A stretch of 64,000 nucleotides of DNA from Gigantopelta aegis (GCF_016097555.1 NC_054703.1:12619554-12683553); one strand, 5' to 3'; counted from the first letter of the stretch, positions 1 through 11,489 are shown. The notes: generated by a model from the sequence alone, not told the origin. Translations and numbers: made by a program.

Positions 1-1060
1 GAACAGAAGGCACAATATTGACAACAAATTTAATTATGTGTTTGGTGAAGTTATTCATTAAATTTATTTTAAATTTTGCATAAAACTACAAACTTGTCTA
101 AAATATAACTTAGCACCCTATAAATATGTCAAAATGACAATAAAAATCAAGTTCTTTACAAATTTGAGTTTTCAGAATTTCATACATGAAAAATTAACTA
201 TGTTAATGGAAACTAAAGACATTAACCCACTATTGACACATGTTATTTTTAATATAAAAATAAATTGCTATTAAAATCTTAATTCAGGTTGCCTATATAT
301 ATAACACCATATTTAAGAGCAGTTCTATATGGCAAGTCAAATACCATATAAAAAGAAATTATTGAAATATTTACAGTATGAATTATAGGCCAAAACCAAC
401 TTTTCCTCAGTGCTAACTTTGATTCAAACTCCATTCAGAGCCATGTACAGTGATTAGTGTCAAGGTCAAGGTCATTGTGAACTTGCGTGGTCCAGTGACA
501 GCTAATTAATCAACCAGTATAGTTTAATTAAATAAAATCACAAAATCATAATATTTTTTATTATGCACTGAATATGTGCTATTGGGTGTATACTACCAAA
601 TCAAATCCCATAGACGACAATAGTAACATATATGGCTAAAACTCCTACCTGCAACGTATCAGTCGACATAAACGCCACGGATATAAATACTACCACCCCT
701 CACCCTTAAAGTGAATCACAAAAAAGTGGATGTCAAGCTGCTCATTTCTGAGATAACAGGTAGCATCTATGACTACCCTAGTTCCGCACAAAATATGAGT
801 ACTTTTTTTTACAGGTACCCCATACATGTTCCAAGCACAAGGCTACTTGACACAGTGGTACTAGATGAAATAAAATTGCATACATTTTTAGCCCAGATGA
901 AACTAATTTTTTTTTACAACCAACACACTCACATTTATAACCAATCACAGGACTTGTGGTGTTCACTTCTCTATCAAAGGTTCGGTGCACCTCGAACTTT
1001 GACCCAGCCGGAAGTTATTTGGTTTAGTACTACCTACAGATAACTGTTCCAAGCTATCAG
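1..1060. other. A+T-rich stretch without a recognised gene
   Basis: No domain or gene structure is recognised here. The sequence is A+T-rich with a GTCAAGGTCAAGGTCA run near 461. A 110-codon open frame at 711-1043 shows no known motif and contains homopolymer runs typical of untranslated DNA. The more G+C-balanced part at 560-1040 could be a dispersed repeat, but no second copy lies in this window. Confidence 0.4.
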
Positions 1061-1077
1061 TACAGATCTACAAATTA

Positions 1078-1533
1078 TTGTTTCATGACTATATACAATG
1101 TGGAACAAACCATAAATGGATTATTAGTGTTAGAGATATATTTTATAAGCTTGGCCTAATTAATATCTGGGACAAGCAAATGTTTAGTTCAATAGCATGG
1201 CTAAAGACATTAGTCAAACAAAGACTCTCAGACCAGTTTTTACAGAATTTGCTAAGTGACATTTCAAAATCCAATAAAGGTTTAACTTACAGACTATTTA
1301 AAGAGAACTTAGTATTTGAAACACATCTCAATATACTTGATAAAACTATGTGTAATACATTTCTAAGATTTCGTATAGCTAACCACTGTTTACCTATTGA
1401 AACAGAAAGATGGACAAATATTTTATATGAAAACAGGAAATGCATCTATTGTACTATTGATGTTGGTGATGAATTTGACTACTTATTTATATGTACAAAA
1501 TTTACAAATATTATTTTACAAGACCAAATGTAA
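1078..1533 (+). mobile_element. LINE fragment, C-terminal end of the reverse transcriptase ORF
   Basis: This 151-codon frame matches the C-terminal end of a non-LTR retrotransposon ORF2. It has the characteristic sequence RFRIANHCLPIETERW followed by a cysteine knuckle (CIYC, then GDEFDYLFIC), which in these elements follows the reverse-transcriptase thumb and is thought to help bind RNA or DNA. No reverse-transcriptase core is present, so this is a 5'-truncated insertion. The end of the frame is degraded: the run after the last cysteine stops early. The 44480-44700 fragment on the other strand belongs to a related LINE. Clade is uncertain (CR1/RTE-like). Confidence 0.7.
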
Positions 1534-1648
1534 ACAAATTTAAGCAGCTTTTTAATTGTAAAAATATAGGCACCCTCAGAAACTTGTGTAGATTTATAAC
1601 TATTATCAACAAACATTTCTGTTCCTCCTAAGACTTTCATTATTTACA

Positions 1649-3390
1649 GTTTATGAATGAATGAATGAATGAAAGAATGTTTAACGACACCACAGCACAG
1701 CACAAAAAATACATCGGCTATTGGGTGTCAAACTATGGTAAATGCAAAACATTAAATGATGAACCACATCAATATAAAAATTCAACAGTTAAATTAAAAC
1801 ACAATGTAAAGAACTGTGCAAAAATACAAATATCACAGATAGATCAAATTAAAATTTAGAGTAAAAGTCAGTATCACGTAAATATTATAAAACAAATTCT
1901 GGATGGAATCGAATCCATCACATTTCTCTGACCAAATATACCTTTTCGAGTTTCTTTAAGATGCTTACACTCCACCAAAATGTGGCGCACCGTCAGAATG
2001 AATGAATGAATATTTAACGACACCCCATCACGAAAAATACATCGGCTATTGGGTGTCAAACTATGGTAATGCAAATAAATAAAATGATGATCAACATCAA
2101 TATAAAAAACAAGACTTAAACAAAAACAGTGTAAAGAACTGTGCAAAAACACAAATATCACAGAATTTTACGGATACTGAATTTTACTCAAAACTTCAAT
2201 TTTGTGCTGTATTGGCCATTCTCAAAGAGAATGTCACACCCCTGCACCACGGTGAGGTTACAGCACACGCATGGGCGCACCGTCAGATTACACTGACAGT
2301 GCACACACTGAAGTGGAGGATGTTTCTTCAAGATAAATGAATGTGTCAAGTAAGTATGACCGATGCAAGAATGACACAAGACTATTTCATCCTTCCTGCA
2401 CTGTCTATAGGACTGCCACTCTCCCAAGACTGGCTTGATAACATGAAGCTTGTTTGCAACCACACCATTCCGATCATGTTGCCATGTCAAAAAGATAAAT
2501 TGGTTGATACCATGTTTAAAATTAGTATATGGTACACCAGACCTGGCATGAGGCAAATCCAAAGCAGACTTGGCAGCAGAATCTGCCTTTTCATTACCCC
2601 TGATGCCAACATGGCTGGCCACGCAACAAAATACAATATCTTTATTGGCAATGGATAAAAAGACACACTTTCGTAGATGGTCCAGCTTCATATTGCGTAA
2701 AGCTTGGAGACACGAAAGTGAATCGGTAAATATAATAAATTTGGATACAATCGAATCTTTGATTTCTTCTAAGGCTTTAACGACTGCCCAAACTTCAGCA
2801 CTAAAGATTGATGCAGAGTCAGGCAGTGTCATGAAAAGTATTGTGTCTGATGGAAAAACTGTAGCACAAGCCACAGAATTTCCACCCCGTGATCTGTTTG
2901 TATACACAGGAATGTAATCACGGTACCTATCTTGAATTTCCACGAACGATTGTTTATATACCACAGCATCTGTACGATCTTTCTTCAGATGCGCAAGATC
3001 AAACACAATTTTAGGTGGTGTAATACACCAATGTGGTAAAACAAAATATGAATGAGTTTCCAAAGTGTCAGTTAAATCAAAGTTGGAAAGTGACAAAAAC
3101 TGGTGAATGTGAAGACCAAATGTACGAATAGTATATGGCCTTGCATCAAACAACTTCATATATTTGTTGTCAAACACCCGCATCATGTGTAGTATGTTTT
3201 AGTAATGATCTAATCTTGGTAGCATACTGCAGAGAAAGCTTTGCACATCTAGCACCCAAACAATGTTCGTGTGCATTAACTTACAAGCTCTCTACAGAAG
3301 ATGTTCTAAATGCACCAAGACAAAGCCTAAGTCCCTGATTGTGTATAGGATTTAGCATCTACAAGTAAGACTTGTGTGCCGACCCATATT
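1649..3390 (-). mobile_element. LINE 3' half with RNase H domain (I/Jockey-like), interrupted
   Basis: Read on the minus strand, this is the 3' half of a LINE. Around 3366-3190 the end of the reverse-transcriptase region reads NPIHNQGLRLCLGAFRTSS, typical of I/Jockey-type elements. The open frame 3186-2188 holds an RNase H domain: YTNRSRGG, SASIFSAEVWAVVKALE, FTDSLSCLQAL and HVGIRGNEKADSAAK carry the acidic and histidine active-site positions. A cysteine/histidine knuckle follows (CHSCIGHTYLTH, CVHC), and its partner sequence VRHILVECKHLKETRKG is displaced to 1995-1880 by a short nested element at 1998-2273. The 3' tail (1860-1650) ends in ATTCATTCATTC and contains GACACCCAATAGCCGATG. The 5' part is missing. 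A frame change lies near 3190. Confidence 0.8.
1998..2273 (-). mobile_element. Short (276-bp) element nested in the LINE, 14-bp target duplication
   Basis: Both edges carry the same 14 bases, GGCGCACCGTCAGA, at 1984-1997 and 2274-2287, and removing one copy plus the insert makes the LINE zinc-knuckle coding sequence continuous. On the minus strand the insert starts with TGCTGTAACCTCACCGTGG, a segment repeated at about 3815-3890, and ends with the same 3' tail as the host LINE (CCAATAGCCGATG and an ATTC repeat). It is therefore either a severely 5'-truncated LINE or a SINE-like derivative that borrows the LINE 3' end. No pol III A or B box is obvious in its first 100 bases. Confidence 0.75.
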
Positions 3391-3399
3391 AAAAGCTAA

Positions 3400-3960
3400 A
3401 CTAATCCATCAACCATGCCCCCACCCACCACGTAGTCCGAGGACATTGTGCTGCAGATAACCAGCAGGCAGCCATGCCAGGGATACATGGTTGATATACT
3501 CAGGCAAGAATATTATTATCACCCGATTGATCCTAGCCACCACCCCAAGAGCAACAAATACAAATGATATATAAACAATATTTGTTCTTGACAAAAGTAT
3601 CAAAACAAAAGTTGTTTTCTCTAGACCTTGGCATGACCAGCTGATTAATCAGGTTGGGCCTCCCTGACCACCCGTCTGGCTGAACTCCAGGCCAAAGTGG
3701 TACGTTGCCAGAAAACATACCCGCAGACATGTTCCCAACTTAACCACCAGGATCCTATCATCCAGCATTACTGGATGCACCTCACGGCCAACAAGGTGCC
3801 CCAAACGGGGAATTGTGATGTATTGGCCATTCTCAAAGATAATGTTACACCCCTGCACCACAGTGAGATTACAGCACGTGCAGAGGTTACAGTTTATATG
3901 AATAGTTTTTTCAAACCATGTCATCTTGATGCTGTTATATTATATATGTATATTTGTATT
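3400..3960 (-). repeat. Dispersed repeat sharing its head with the nested element at 1998-2273
   Basis: The segment 3815-3900 repeats, with about 10-15% differences by eye, the first part of the short element at 1998-2273 (both contain TGGTGCAGGGGTGTRACATT on the minus strand). Here the repeat runs much further, through CTGGCAACGTACCACTTTGG and a stretch ending around 3400. Short open frames occur in both strands but none shows a known domain. It may be the 5' or internal portion of an unassigned LINE. Confidence 0.45.
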
Positions 3961-4139
3961 CCTCAAATGCCATCGATATGATAACAAGTTGCATTAAGTT
4001 ATGGTATGCATGTACAATGGCCTGGTCACAGAGCCATGACAAGAAACCGATTGTTTTAAGTTGTACCAATGTATTTATAATAAATGATACATGGCAAAAA
4101 TTGTAACAAATTTAAGCCTACTGGAACACATTAACTACT

Positions 4140-4437
4140 AATTAGCGGTTATTGGATGGCAAATGCATAGTTATATCGATAATTGGTCACAGATGAAATC
4201 TGCTGTCGCCACATGGCTACTCTTTCCAAATAACAGCAAGGAATATTTATGTGCACTTCTCACATCCCACAAACAGGATAGCACACACGACGTCATTTGA
4301 TGGACAATATATGGATCTCACTGGCTGGGACGGGAAATAATCACAGGGGCCCACTGCAGCATGAGGAGGATCGAACCTTCAGCAAATGGAACCTCAAGAC
4401 AGATGTTCATGCTACGTTCCGCTCCCTAACTTGCATA
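4140..4437 (-). mobile_element. Old tRNA-headed SINE, head type B
   Basis: A diverged copy of the abundant SINE in minus orientation. Recognisable parts, from 3' body to head, are the CTGCTGTCGCCACATGGCTA segment, CAGGATAGCACA, the GGCTGGGACGGGAAATA segment and a B-type tRNA-like head at about 4360-4437 (GAGGATCGAACC is the relic B box). The tail is only partly present. Heavy divergence suggests this is one of the older copies in the window. Confidence 0.65.
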
Positions 4438-4489
4438 CAATCATATTATTTCATTGTATAAATACAAGTTGCTATATCTTCGTCATAAT

Positions 4490-4837
4490 GAATCATTAGG
4501 AGTGCACAAATTAGAAAGGCACCCCTATCCCAAAGAAGCACGCATGTATGTATGTAGGTAGTTACCGTATGGTACTAAAGCTTCACTCACACTTGCACGA
4601 AGTAACCGGTAATGTGTACGCGATTTTTAGCAGAACAAAGATATTTGGAAACATTGTTGTATCACAAACTTTTAGGGCCTGTGCAAGGGAGCTCAGCTTG
4701 TCTATGGCCGTCCTAAATTTATGCTGCCATCGATCCAATTCTGTAGTCCAGTTCCTACGAGTAGCAAACTCGGCTGTTATCCTATTCATTTGGGGACAAG
4801 GACTTTTATATGTAAAATCCGATTTTTTTTCTTTCAT
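4490..4837 (-). pseudogene. hAT transposase C-terminal scrap
   Basis: On the minus strand a short frame reads WTTELDRWQHKF, then FPNIFVLLKIAYTLPVTSC followed by a cysteine-glutamate pair. This is the C-terminal dimerisation region of hAT transposases (ZMYM1-like type), where the usual order is LPVTSCECERSFS and then a short basic helix. Directly after the CE pair there is a stop, and the next residues (SFSTIR) continue in frame, so the coding sequence is dead. The rest of the transposase is absent. No terminal inverted repeats were found around it. Confidence 0.65.
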
Positions 4838-4947
4838 TTGAGCGGAACTCTCAATCCTGCAGTGTGTGTGTGTATCCGATTCCCCCGATCTCCCCCCTGG
4901 CTACGGGCCTGGAGTTATAGGATAAATAGAATTCGCTATTCAGTTGG

Positions 4948-5060
4948 TTTTTTTAATATGTAAAATATCAACCTCCTCTAGTTAATCGATATTTGTCTCA
5001 ACAGAGCCTCGACAAATACTGATTAACATAGACTCAGTTGATATTTTCCACATTAAAAAA
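4948..5060. repeat. Foldback with about 50-bp arms
   Basis: Arms at about 4948-4997 and 5011-5060 are imperfect reverse complements, sharing TTTTTTAAT, AAAATATCAAC, GTTAATC and ATATTTGTC/GACAAATA blocks around a short loop at 4998-5010. The structure resembles a small foldback or MITE core. No target duplication was identified at the edges. Confidence 0.6.
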
Positions 5061-5320
5061 CACTCGTGAAGAATCCTCTATACATGTATATCAGACAGGT
5101 ACAGATACATACCCTTCGATAGGGACTGGCCCGACATTCTGCGTTTAACAACATTCTCCTTTGACACCTATCGCGTTCATCCATGTAATTTCAGACTGTT
5201 TTTATCTATATACAATTACAGTTCAAGCACGATGTCCAGGTTACACACCTCAACTATGTGGGTTATCTGTCCAGGACAGTCGGTTATTGGTTAGGTGTTA
5301 GTGGCTAGTGAAAGAACCAG
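5061..5320. other. No recognised feature
   Basis: About 260 bases of mixed sequence between the foldback and the minisatellite. No open frame, repeat copy or motif is recognised. Confidence 0.4.
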
Positions 5321-8300
5321 TGTTGTAACTTGGTGCCGAAAATATATACAATGACTCATTATTAAAACTCGCTCAGCCTAACATAATCTTCACCAAACAC
5401 TAACTAGGACAGTTTGTATAATAACGTGGTGCATAATATATACACAATGACCCATTAAAACTTGCTATCTTAACCCTCACCAAACCCAACTGGTAACACA
5501 AACTCTAGGACAGTGTATAATACCTTGGTGCCTATTATATACACAATGACTCATTAAACTTGCTAACCTTATCTTAACCCATCACCAAACCCTAACTGGT
5601 AAAACTAACTCTAGGACAGGGTATAATAACTTGGTACCTATTATATACTCAATGACTCATTAAAACTAGCTAACCTTATCTTAACCATCACTAAGCGCTA
5701 ACTTTTAACACTAACTCTAGGACAGTGTATAATAACTTGGTGCCTATTACATGTATATACACAATGACTGATTAAAACTAGCTAACCTTATCTTAACTAT
5801 CACCAAACCCTAACTGGTAACACTACATGTAACTCTAGGATAGTGTATAATAACTTGGTGCCTATTATATACCCAATGACTCATTAAAACTAGCTAACCT
5901 TATCTTAACCCTCACCAAACCCTAACTGGTAACACTAACTCTAGGACAGTGTATAATAACTTGGTGCCTATTATATACCCAATGACTCATTATTAAAACT
6001 TGCTCAGCCTAACATAATCTTCACCAAACCCTAACTGGTAACACTAACTCTAGAACAGTGTATAATAACTTGATGCCTATTATATACCCAATGACTCATT
6101 AAAACTAGCTAACCTTATCTTAAGCCTCATCAAACCCTAACTGGTAACACTAACTCTATGAGAGTGTATAATAACTTGATGCCTATTATATGCCCAATAT
6201 GACTCATTAAGACTAGCTATCCTTATCTTAACCCTAACCAACTTGTAACACTAACTCTAGGACAGTGTATAATAACTTGGTGCCTATTATATACACAATG
6301 ACTCATTACAACTAGCTAAACTTATCTTAACCCTCACCAAACCCTAACTGGTAACACTAACTCTAGAATAGTGTATATAATTTGATGCCTATTATATGCC
6401 CAATATGACTCATTAAGACTAGCTATCCTTATCTTAACCGTAACCAACTTGTAACACTTAACTCTAGAACAGTGTATTATAACTTGGTGCCTATTATATA
6501 CACAATGACTAATTAAAACTAAATAACCTTATCTTAACCCTCACCAAACCCTAACTGGTAACACTAACTCTAGGACAGCTAGAGTATAATAATTTGGTGC
6601 CTATTATATACCCAACGATTCATTAAAACTAGCTAACCTTATCTTAACCATCACTAAGCGCTAACTGGTAACACTAACTCTAGGACAGTGTATAATAACT
6701 TGGTGCCTATTATATACACAATGACTGATTAAAACTAGCTAACCTTATCTTAACTATCACCAAACCCTAACTGGTAACACTACATGTAACTCTAGGACAG
6801 TGTATAATAACTTGGTGCCTATTATATACCCAATGACTCATTATTAAAACTTGCTCAGCCTAACATAATCTTCACCAAACCGTAACTGTTAACACTAACT
6901 CTAGGACAGTGTATTATAACTTCGTGCCTATTATATGCCCAATGACTCATTAAAACTAGCTAACCGTATCTTAACACTCACCAAACCTGAACTGGTAACA
7001 CTAACTAGAACAGCTAGTGTATAATAACTTGGTGTCAATTATATACACAATATGACTCATTAAAACTATAGCTAAGCTTATCTTAACCCTCATCAAACCT
7101 GAATTGGTAACACTAACTCTTGGACAGCTATTGTATAATAACTTAGTGCATGATATATACTCAATGACTCATTAAAACTAGCTAACCGTATCTTAACCTC
7201 ACCAAAACTGAACTGGTAACACTAACTCTAGAACAGCTAGTGTATAATAACTTGGTGCCTAGTATATACTCAATGACTCATTAAAACTAGCTAACCGTAT
7301 CTTGACCCTCACCAAACCTGAACTGGTAACACTAACTCTAGGACAGCTAGTGTATAACAACTTGGTGCCTAGTATATACTCAATGACTCATTAAAACTAG
7401 CTAACCGTATCTTGACCCTCACCAAACCTGAACTGGTAACACTAACTCTAGGACAGCTAGTGTATAATAACTTGGGGCCTAGTATATACTCAATGACTCA
7501 TTAAAACTAGCTAACCGTATCTTGACACTCACCAAACCTGAATTGGTAACACTAACTCTAGGACAGCTAGTGTATAATAACTTGGTGCCTAGTATATACT
7601 CAATGACTCATGAAAACTAGCTAACCGTATCTTGACCCTCACCAAACCTGAACTGGTAACACTAACTCTAGGACAGTGTATAATAACTTGGTGCCTAGTA
7701 TATACTCAATGACTCATTAAAACTAGCTAACCTTATCTTAACCCTCATCAAACCCTAACTGGTAACACTAACTCTAGGACAGTGTATAATAACTTGGGGC
7801 CTAGTATATACTCAATGACTCATTAAAACTAGCTAACCGTATCTTGACCCTCACCAAACCTGAATTGGTAACACTAACTCTAGGACAGCTAGTGTATAAT
7901 AACTTGGTGCCTAGTATATACTCAATGACTCATTAAAACTAGCTAACCGTATCTTGACCCTCACCAAACCTGAACTGGTAACACTAACTCTAGGACAGTG
8001 TATAATAACTTGGTGCCTAGTATATACTCAATGACTCATTAAAACTAGCTAACCTTATCTTAACCCTCATCAAACCCTAACTGGTAACACTAACTCTAGG
8101 ACAGTGTATAATAACTTGGTGCCTATTATATATCCAATGATTCATTAAAACTAGCTAACCTTATCTTAACCCTAACCAACTTGTAACACTAACTCTAGAA
8201 CAGTGTATTATAACTTGGTGCCTATTATATACACAATGACTAATTAAAACTAGATAACCTTATCTTAACCCTCATCAAACCCTAACTGGTAACACTAACT

Positions 8301-8374
8301 CTAGGACAGCTAGTGTATAATAACTTGGTGTCTATTATATACCCAATGATTCATTAAAACTAGCTAAGCTTATC
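5321..8374 (+). repeat. Minisatellite array, about 106-110-bp unit, about 28 copies
   Basis: The unit reads roughly AACTTGGTGCCTATTATATA, CCCAATGACTCATTAAAACT, AGCTAACCTTATCTTAACCC, TCACCAAACCCTAACTGGTA, ACACTAACTCTAGGACAGTG, then TATAAT: 106 bp. A longer 110-bp form has a CTAG insertion before the last block (GGACAGCTAGTGTATAAT) and predominates at 7000-7950. Early units (5321-5700) are more diverged than the middle ones, as expected for an array homogenised from the inside. Each unit holds two telomere-like words (TTAACCC, ACCCTAAC). Units have no coding frame. The array stops exactly at the TTAA that opens the next element. Confidence 0.95.
7471..8114 (+). repeat. 322-bp higher-order unit, two copies inside the minisatellite
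   Basis: The variant CTTGGGGCCTAG occurs at 7471 and again at 7793, exactly 322 bp later. Both blocks have the same order of three monomer variants: a GACCCTCACC/CTGAATTGG form of 110 bp, a GTATCTTGACCC form of 106 bp and an AACCCTCATC form of 106 bp. The two trimers differ at only a few positions, so they arose by a recent duplication of three units together. Confidence 0.85.
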
Positions 8375-9278
8375 TTAAAGGAGAGGACAATTAAGGCATT
8401 TGGCCTGGTATGCATATTCAACGATATACAATGCACATTATTGCTTAATATCAATACGTATAATTGTATAGTTAATTAATAAAACGGTTAAATGTGATGG
8501 CTATTATATATAACGGGCGCAGCCATTCTGTACCATCTCAGTGAGTACACCCTCTGGCGAGCTGGTGGTTACATAATATTTAACGCGTAACATCAGGAAT
8601 GAGCCTTAGAACTAGAGAAACACAATCTACCTGGTTTTTGCGGGATGATAAATAGTCATACATTGCAATGTTCTGTAATAATACACATCCCAGTAAGCCA
8701 GCAATAAGTATATCCAGCACTATATATATTATTTTTCAATACAAAATAAAATACCATTGTCAAAGTGGCTACACAACAAGTCGAAACAATTAACAATGTT
8801 TTGCCCATGCATTAACCTACATACTGAAATGATACACGCAGTGTTTTCTTAGTTGATTGGTCTATGCTGTTAGTTGCTTCTACCTGTGATTCCTGATTGG
8901 CAGGTGTGTATTTGAATGGTAATCAGACGAGCCAATTAATTGATGCTGTCTAGACACAAAAATACATACCGGTATTGTGGAATATTACCTGTCGCCCCTA
9001 AAATTGTAATGGACATGGTTTATTACTGTAAATAGTTCTGTAAAACTATTGATTAAGTAGACTTTTCCATCTAAAACCACAGAACTGACCAACAGAGGTA
9101 TTTCGCATTCCTATTGCGCATGCGCGCGAAGAGTAACGTCCCTTGATAAAATAGACTGAAACTAGTCTATTTACAAATTGGGGGGCGTGACAGACGGTTG
9201 TTATGGGCGACTTGAGTAGCTTCGTAGGAGACTTTTAAACTTTAGCAACTTTGTACATATTTCGAACTAGATGGTGTA

Positions 9279-9490
9279 ATGGCCGTAGAAAACGGTCCGC
9301 TGAAATTTACAGCGGAATGGTTCAAATTAAAAAGCAGTGCAACAACTTGGACAAAGTCTCTGCGACTCGTACCCGAAGGTTTTTATAACGCCAGATTAAA
9401 AGACTATCTCGTAAAAAGTATAAACAAAACATTTGACAGATTCCATAGGTTATGGCATCGACAGGTTATGGCATCGATCGATATATATAT
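9279..9490 (+). other. Unidentified open frame, possibly an exon of the TTAA element
   Basis: An open frame begins MAVENGPLKFTAEWFKLK and continues through about 65 codons of ordinary composition before it is cut by the TA-rich edge of the Tc1 insertion at 9493. The upstream 150 bases are G+C-richer than the surroundings (GCGCATGCGCGCG at 9116-9128), as in a promoter or 5' untranslated region. I do not recognise the protein. It could be the first exon of a gene carried by the TTAA-bounded region, or chance. Confidence 0.3.
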
Positions 9491-9492
9491 AT

Positions 9493-10992
9493 ACTCTTCA
9501 AAAAAAGTAACGCAAAAGGGTACAGATGGGTTATAACTCCGATTTTATGTTTCCTACCGGTTCATGCTTTGTGAATATAAGGTCATTGCATGTCCCAAAC
9601 ACATTCCCACGGTTACATTCGATAAAACGCAGCTACTGTACAATAAAGTTCCAAAATGTGAATATTCGCAAAAACGCAGCCACGTGCAAACCATGTCACC
9701 ACTGCACGTGCGTTGTCTGCACGTGCAACATGAACACCGACAGTATAAAAGTGCAGGGTGTTCGCTTGCCTGGCCTCTGTATCTGGCCGACAGTTGACAA
9801 TCCAGGACATGCCACGTCTCAGTGAACCGCAGAGAAACAATGCCATCGGCCGACTAGACGCAGGCGAATCCAGAACGGCCGGTGCCAGGGCATTCCATGT
9901 GTCCCCAAGCACCATCTCCAGACTGTGGGACCGTTACCAGCAACATGGATCAACACGTGACCTCCCTAGATCGGTCGAACCAGGGCACTACCCCCGGGCA
10001 GGACCGCTACATCCGGGTACGCCACCTTCGGGAACGATTGACTACTGCCACCTCCACAGCCGCAGCAATACCAGGTTTGCGCAGGATATCCGACCAGACC
10101 GTACGGAAAACCGCCTACGTGAGGTAGGAATTCGTGCCAGACGTCCAGTTTTGAGGTGTCATCTTAACACCACAGCACCGTCGACTCCGACTGCAGTGGT
10201 GCCAGAATTCATCGACAATGGCCTCAACTGCGATGGAGACAGGTGTGGTTCAGTGACGAGTCCGATTTCTGCTCCGACGTCATGATGGAAGATGTCGCGT
10301 GTATAGGCGTCGTGGTGAACGTTATGCGGCAAACTGCGTGCAGGAAGTGGACAGATTCGGCGGGGGTAGTGTCATGGTGTGGGCAGCCATCTCACACACT
10401 GGCAGAACTGACCTGGTCCACGTGCAGGGCAACCTGAATGCACAGGGCTACATTGACCAGATCCTCCGGCCACCACATCGTTCCAGTTATGGCCAACGCC
10501 CACACAGTTTCCAACATGACAACGCCAGGCCTCACACAGCACGTCTCACACCGGCTTTCCTACAGAACAACAACATTAATGTCCTTCCTTGGCCATCGAT
10601 ATCACCGGAGTATTGACCCAATTGAGCATCTATGGGACGAGTGTGGACCGACGCCTCCGACAGCGACAACCACAGCCCCAGACCCTGCCCGAGGCTGGCA
10701 GCAGCCTTGCAGGCCGAGTGGGCCACCATCCCCCGGGACGTCATCCGTAACCTGGTTGCTTAAATGGGCAGGCGGTGCCAGGCAGTTGTCAACACACGCG
10801 GAGACCACACCCGGTATTGACTCCAGATGACCTTGACCTTGGTGGTGTGTCCTATCACTTACTCACAATGGACTAGAGTGAATTGTGAACAATCCTGCAA
10901 CATATGGTAATTATCGGACTCACCATTCAATAATTAAATCAATTCTCCAAATGTTACGACAATGTGGTTTTGCGTTTCTTCTTTTGAAGAGT
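9493..10992 (+). mobile_element. Tc1/mariner transposon, about 1.5 kb, full length
   Basis: The element is bounded by inverted ends ACTCTTCAAAAAAAGTAACG and, on the other strand at its right end, ACTCTTCAAAAGAAGAAACG, inside TATATA tracts, consistent with TA target duplication. The two ends differ by a few bases. A second copy lies at 57108-58110 and is nearly identical where both are known. The transposase gene inside is broken (next entry), so this copy needs a helper to move. Confidence 0.9.
9809..10816 (+). pseudogene. Tc1-type transposase, frameshifted
   Basis: The start is the ATG at 9809 (MPRLSEPQRNNAIGRLDAGE). An N-terminal helix-turn-helix follows: SRTAGARAFHVSPSTISRLW. The catalytic core is visible in pieces: WFSDESDF (first Asp) near 10243, FGGGSVMVWAAISHTGRTD near 10360, FQHDNARPHTAR (second Asp) near 10510 and PIEHLWDE (Glu) near 10620. 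Counting from the second Asp to the Glu gives DD34E, as in Tc1. The C-terminal end is readable to about 10816. The pieces fall in at least three frames, with a stop directly before PIEHLWDE, so the gene encodes no active enzyme. Normal length is about 340 residues. Confidence 0.85.
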
Positions 10993-11000
10993 ATATATAT

Positions 11001-11004
<4 letters not shown>

Positions 11005-11071
<67 letters not shown>

Positions 11072-11085
11072 CACACACACATATA
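11005..11085 (+). repeat. (GA)n and (CA)n microsatellite
   Basis: About 64 bases of GA repeats followed by a short run of CA repeats, then ATATATATAT. It abuts the right end of the Tc1 element. Confidence 0.95.
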
Positions 11086-11097
11086 ATGATATATATA

Positions 11098-11195
11098 TAT
11101 AGTCAAACCTGTCTTAAACGGCCACACAAGGGAGTACATAAACGTGGCCGATTAAGACAGGTGGCCGCTGAGTACAGGTTGCCACATATATAGTC
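11098..11195 (+). mobile_element. pogo/Tigger-like terminal segment
   Basis: The stretch begins TATAGTCAAACCTGTCTTAA and contains two related blocks, ACGGCCACACAAGG and GGTGGCCGCTGAGTACAGG, with GTCTTAAACGG and GATTAAGACAGGTGGCC in inverse relation. This is the layout of pogo/Tigger ends, which start CAGT(C/T)(A/G)AACC and sit in TA. A matching 3' end lies at 14080-14142. No transposase is attached here. Confidence 0.5.
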
Positions 11196-11489
11196 TTTAA
11201 AACATTTGTTGTTGTTTCTTGTTTTACCGTCTGTACTGCTAATTAACGGATTTGTGCTTCATAGTTGATTATAAATCAACTTTTGACATGTTCTCCACAT
11301 GTTTGTTTTCTTTTTCCATTTAATTATTTAATTCCGACTTCATGCGATGTATTGTTATAGTCAGTGAATCTACAAATGTCAAGCATAGCCTGCCCAGAGG
11401 CAATTAGATGCATGTCAGATTCATACTTCATAATTGATACACAGTGGAGATGTCGGGACTGAAATGGGTACGAGTATTCGAGGTCGTGT
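11196..11489. other. No recognised feature before the gap
   Basis: About 290 bases of A+T-rich DNA with no open frame or repeat copy recognised. They probably belong to the core of the surrounding TTAA-bounded region. Confidence 0.35.

Noticed and set aside
4721-4963. Open frame at 4721-4963 on plus
   Set aside because: Antisense to the hAT transposase scrap and continuing into low-complexity sequence.
5321-8374. Telomeric or interstitial telomere block
   Set aside because: Telomere-like words occur only as parts of a 106-bp unit; there is no run of TTAGGG repeats.
10885-11193. Frames rich in Arg-Glu or Ser-Leu repeats
   Set aside because: They are translations of the GA microsatellite in different frames.
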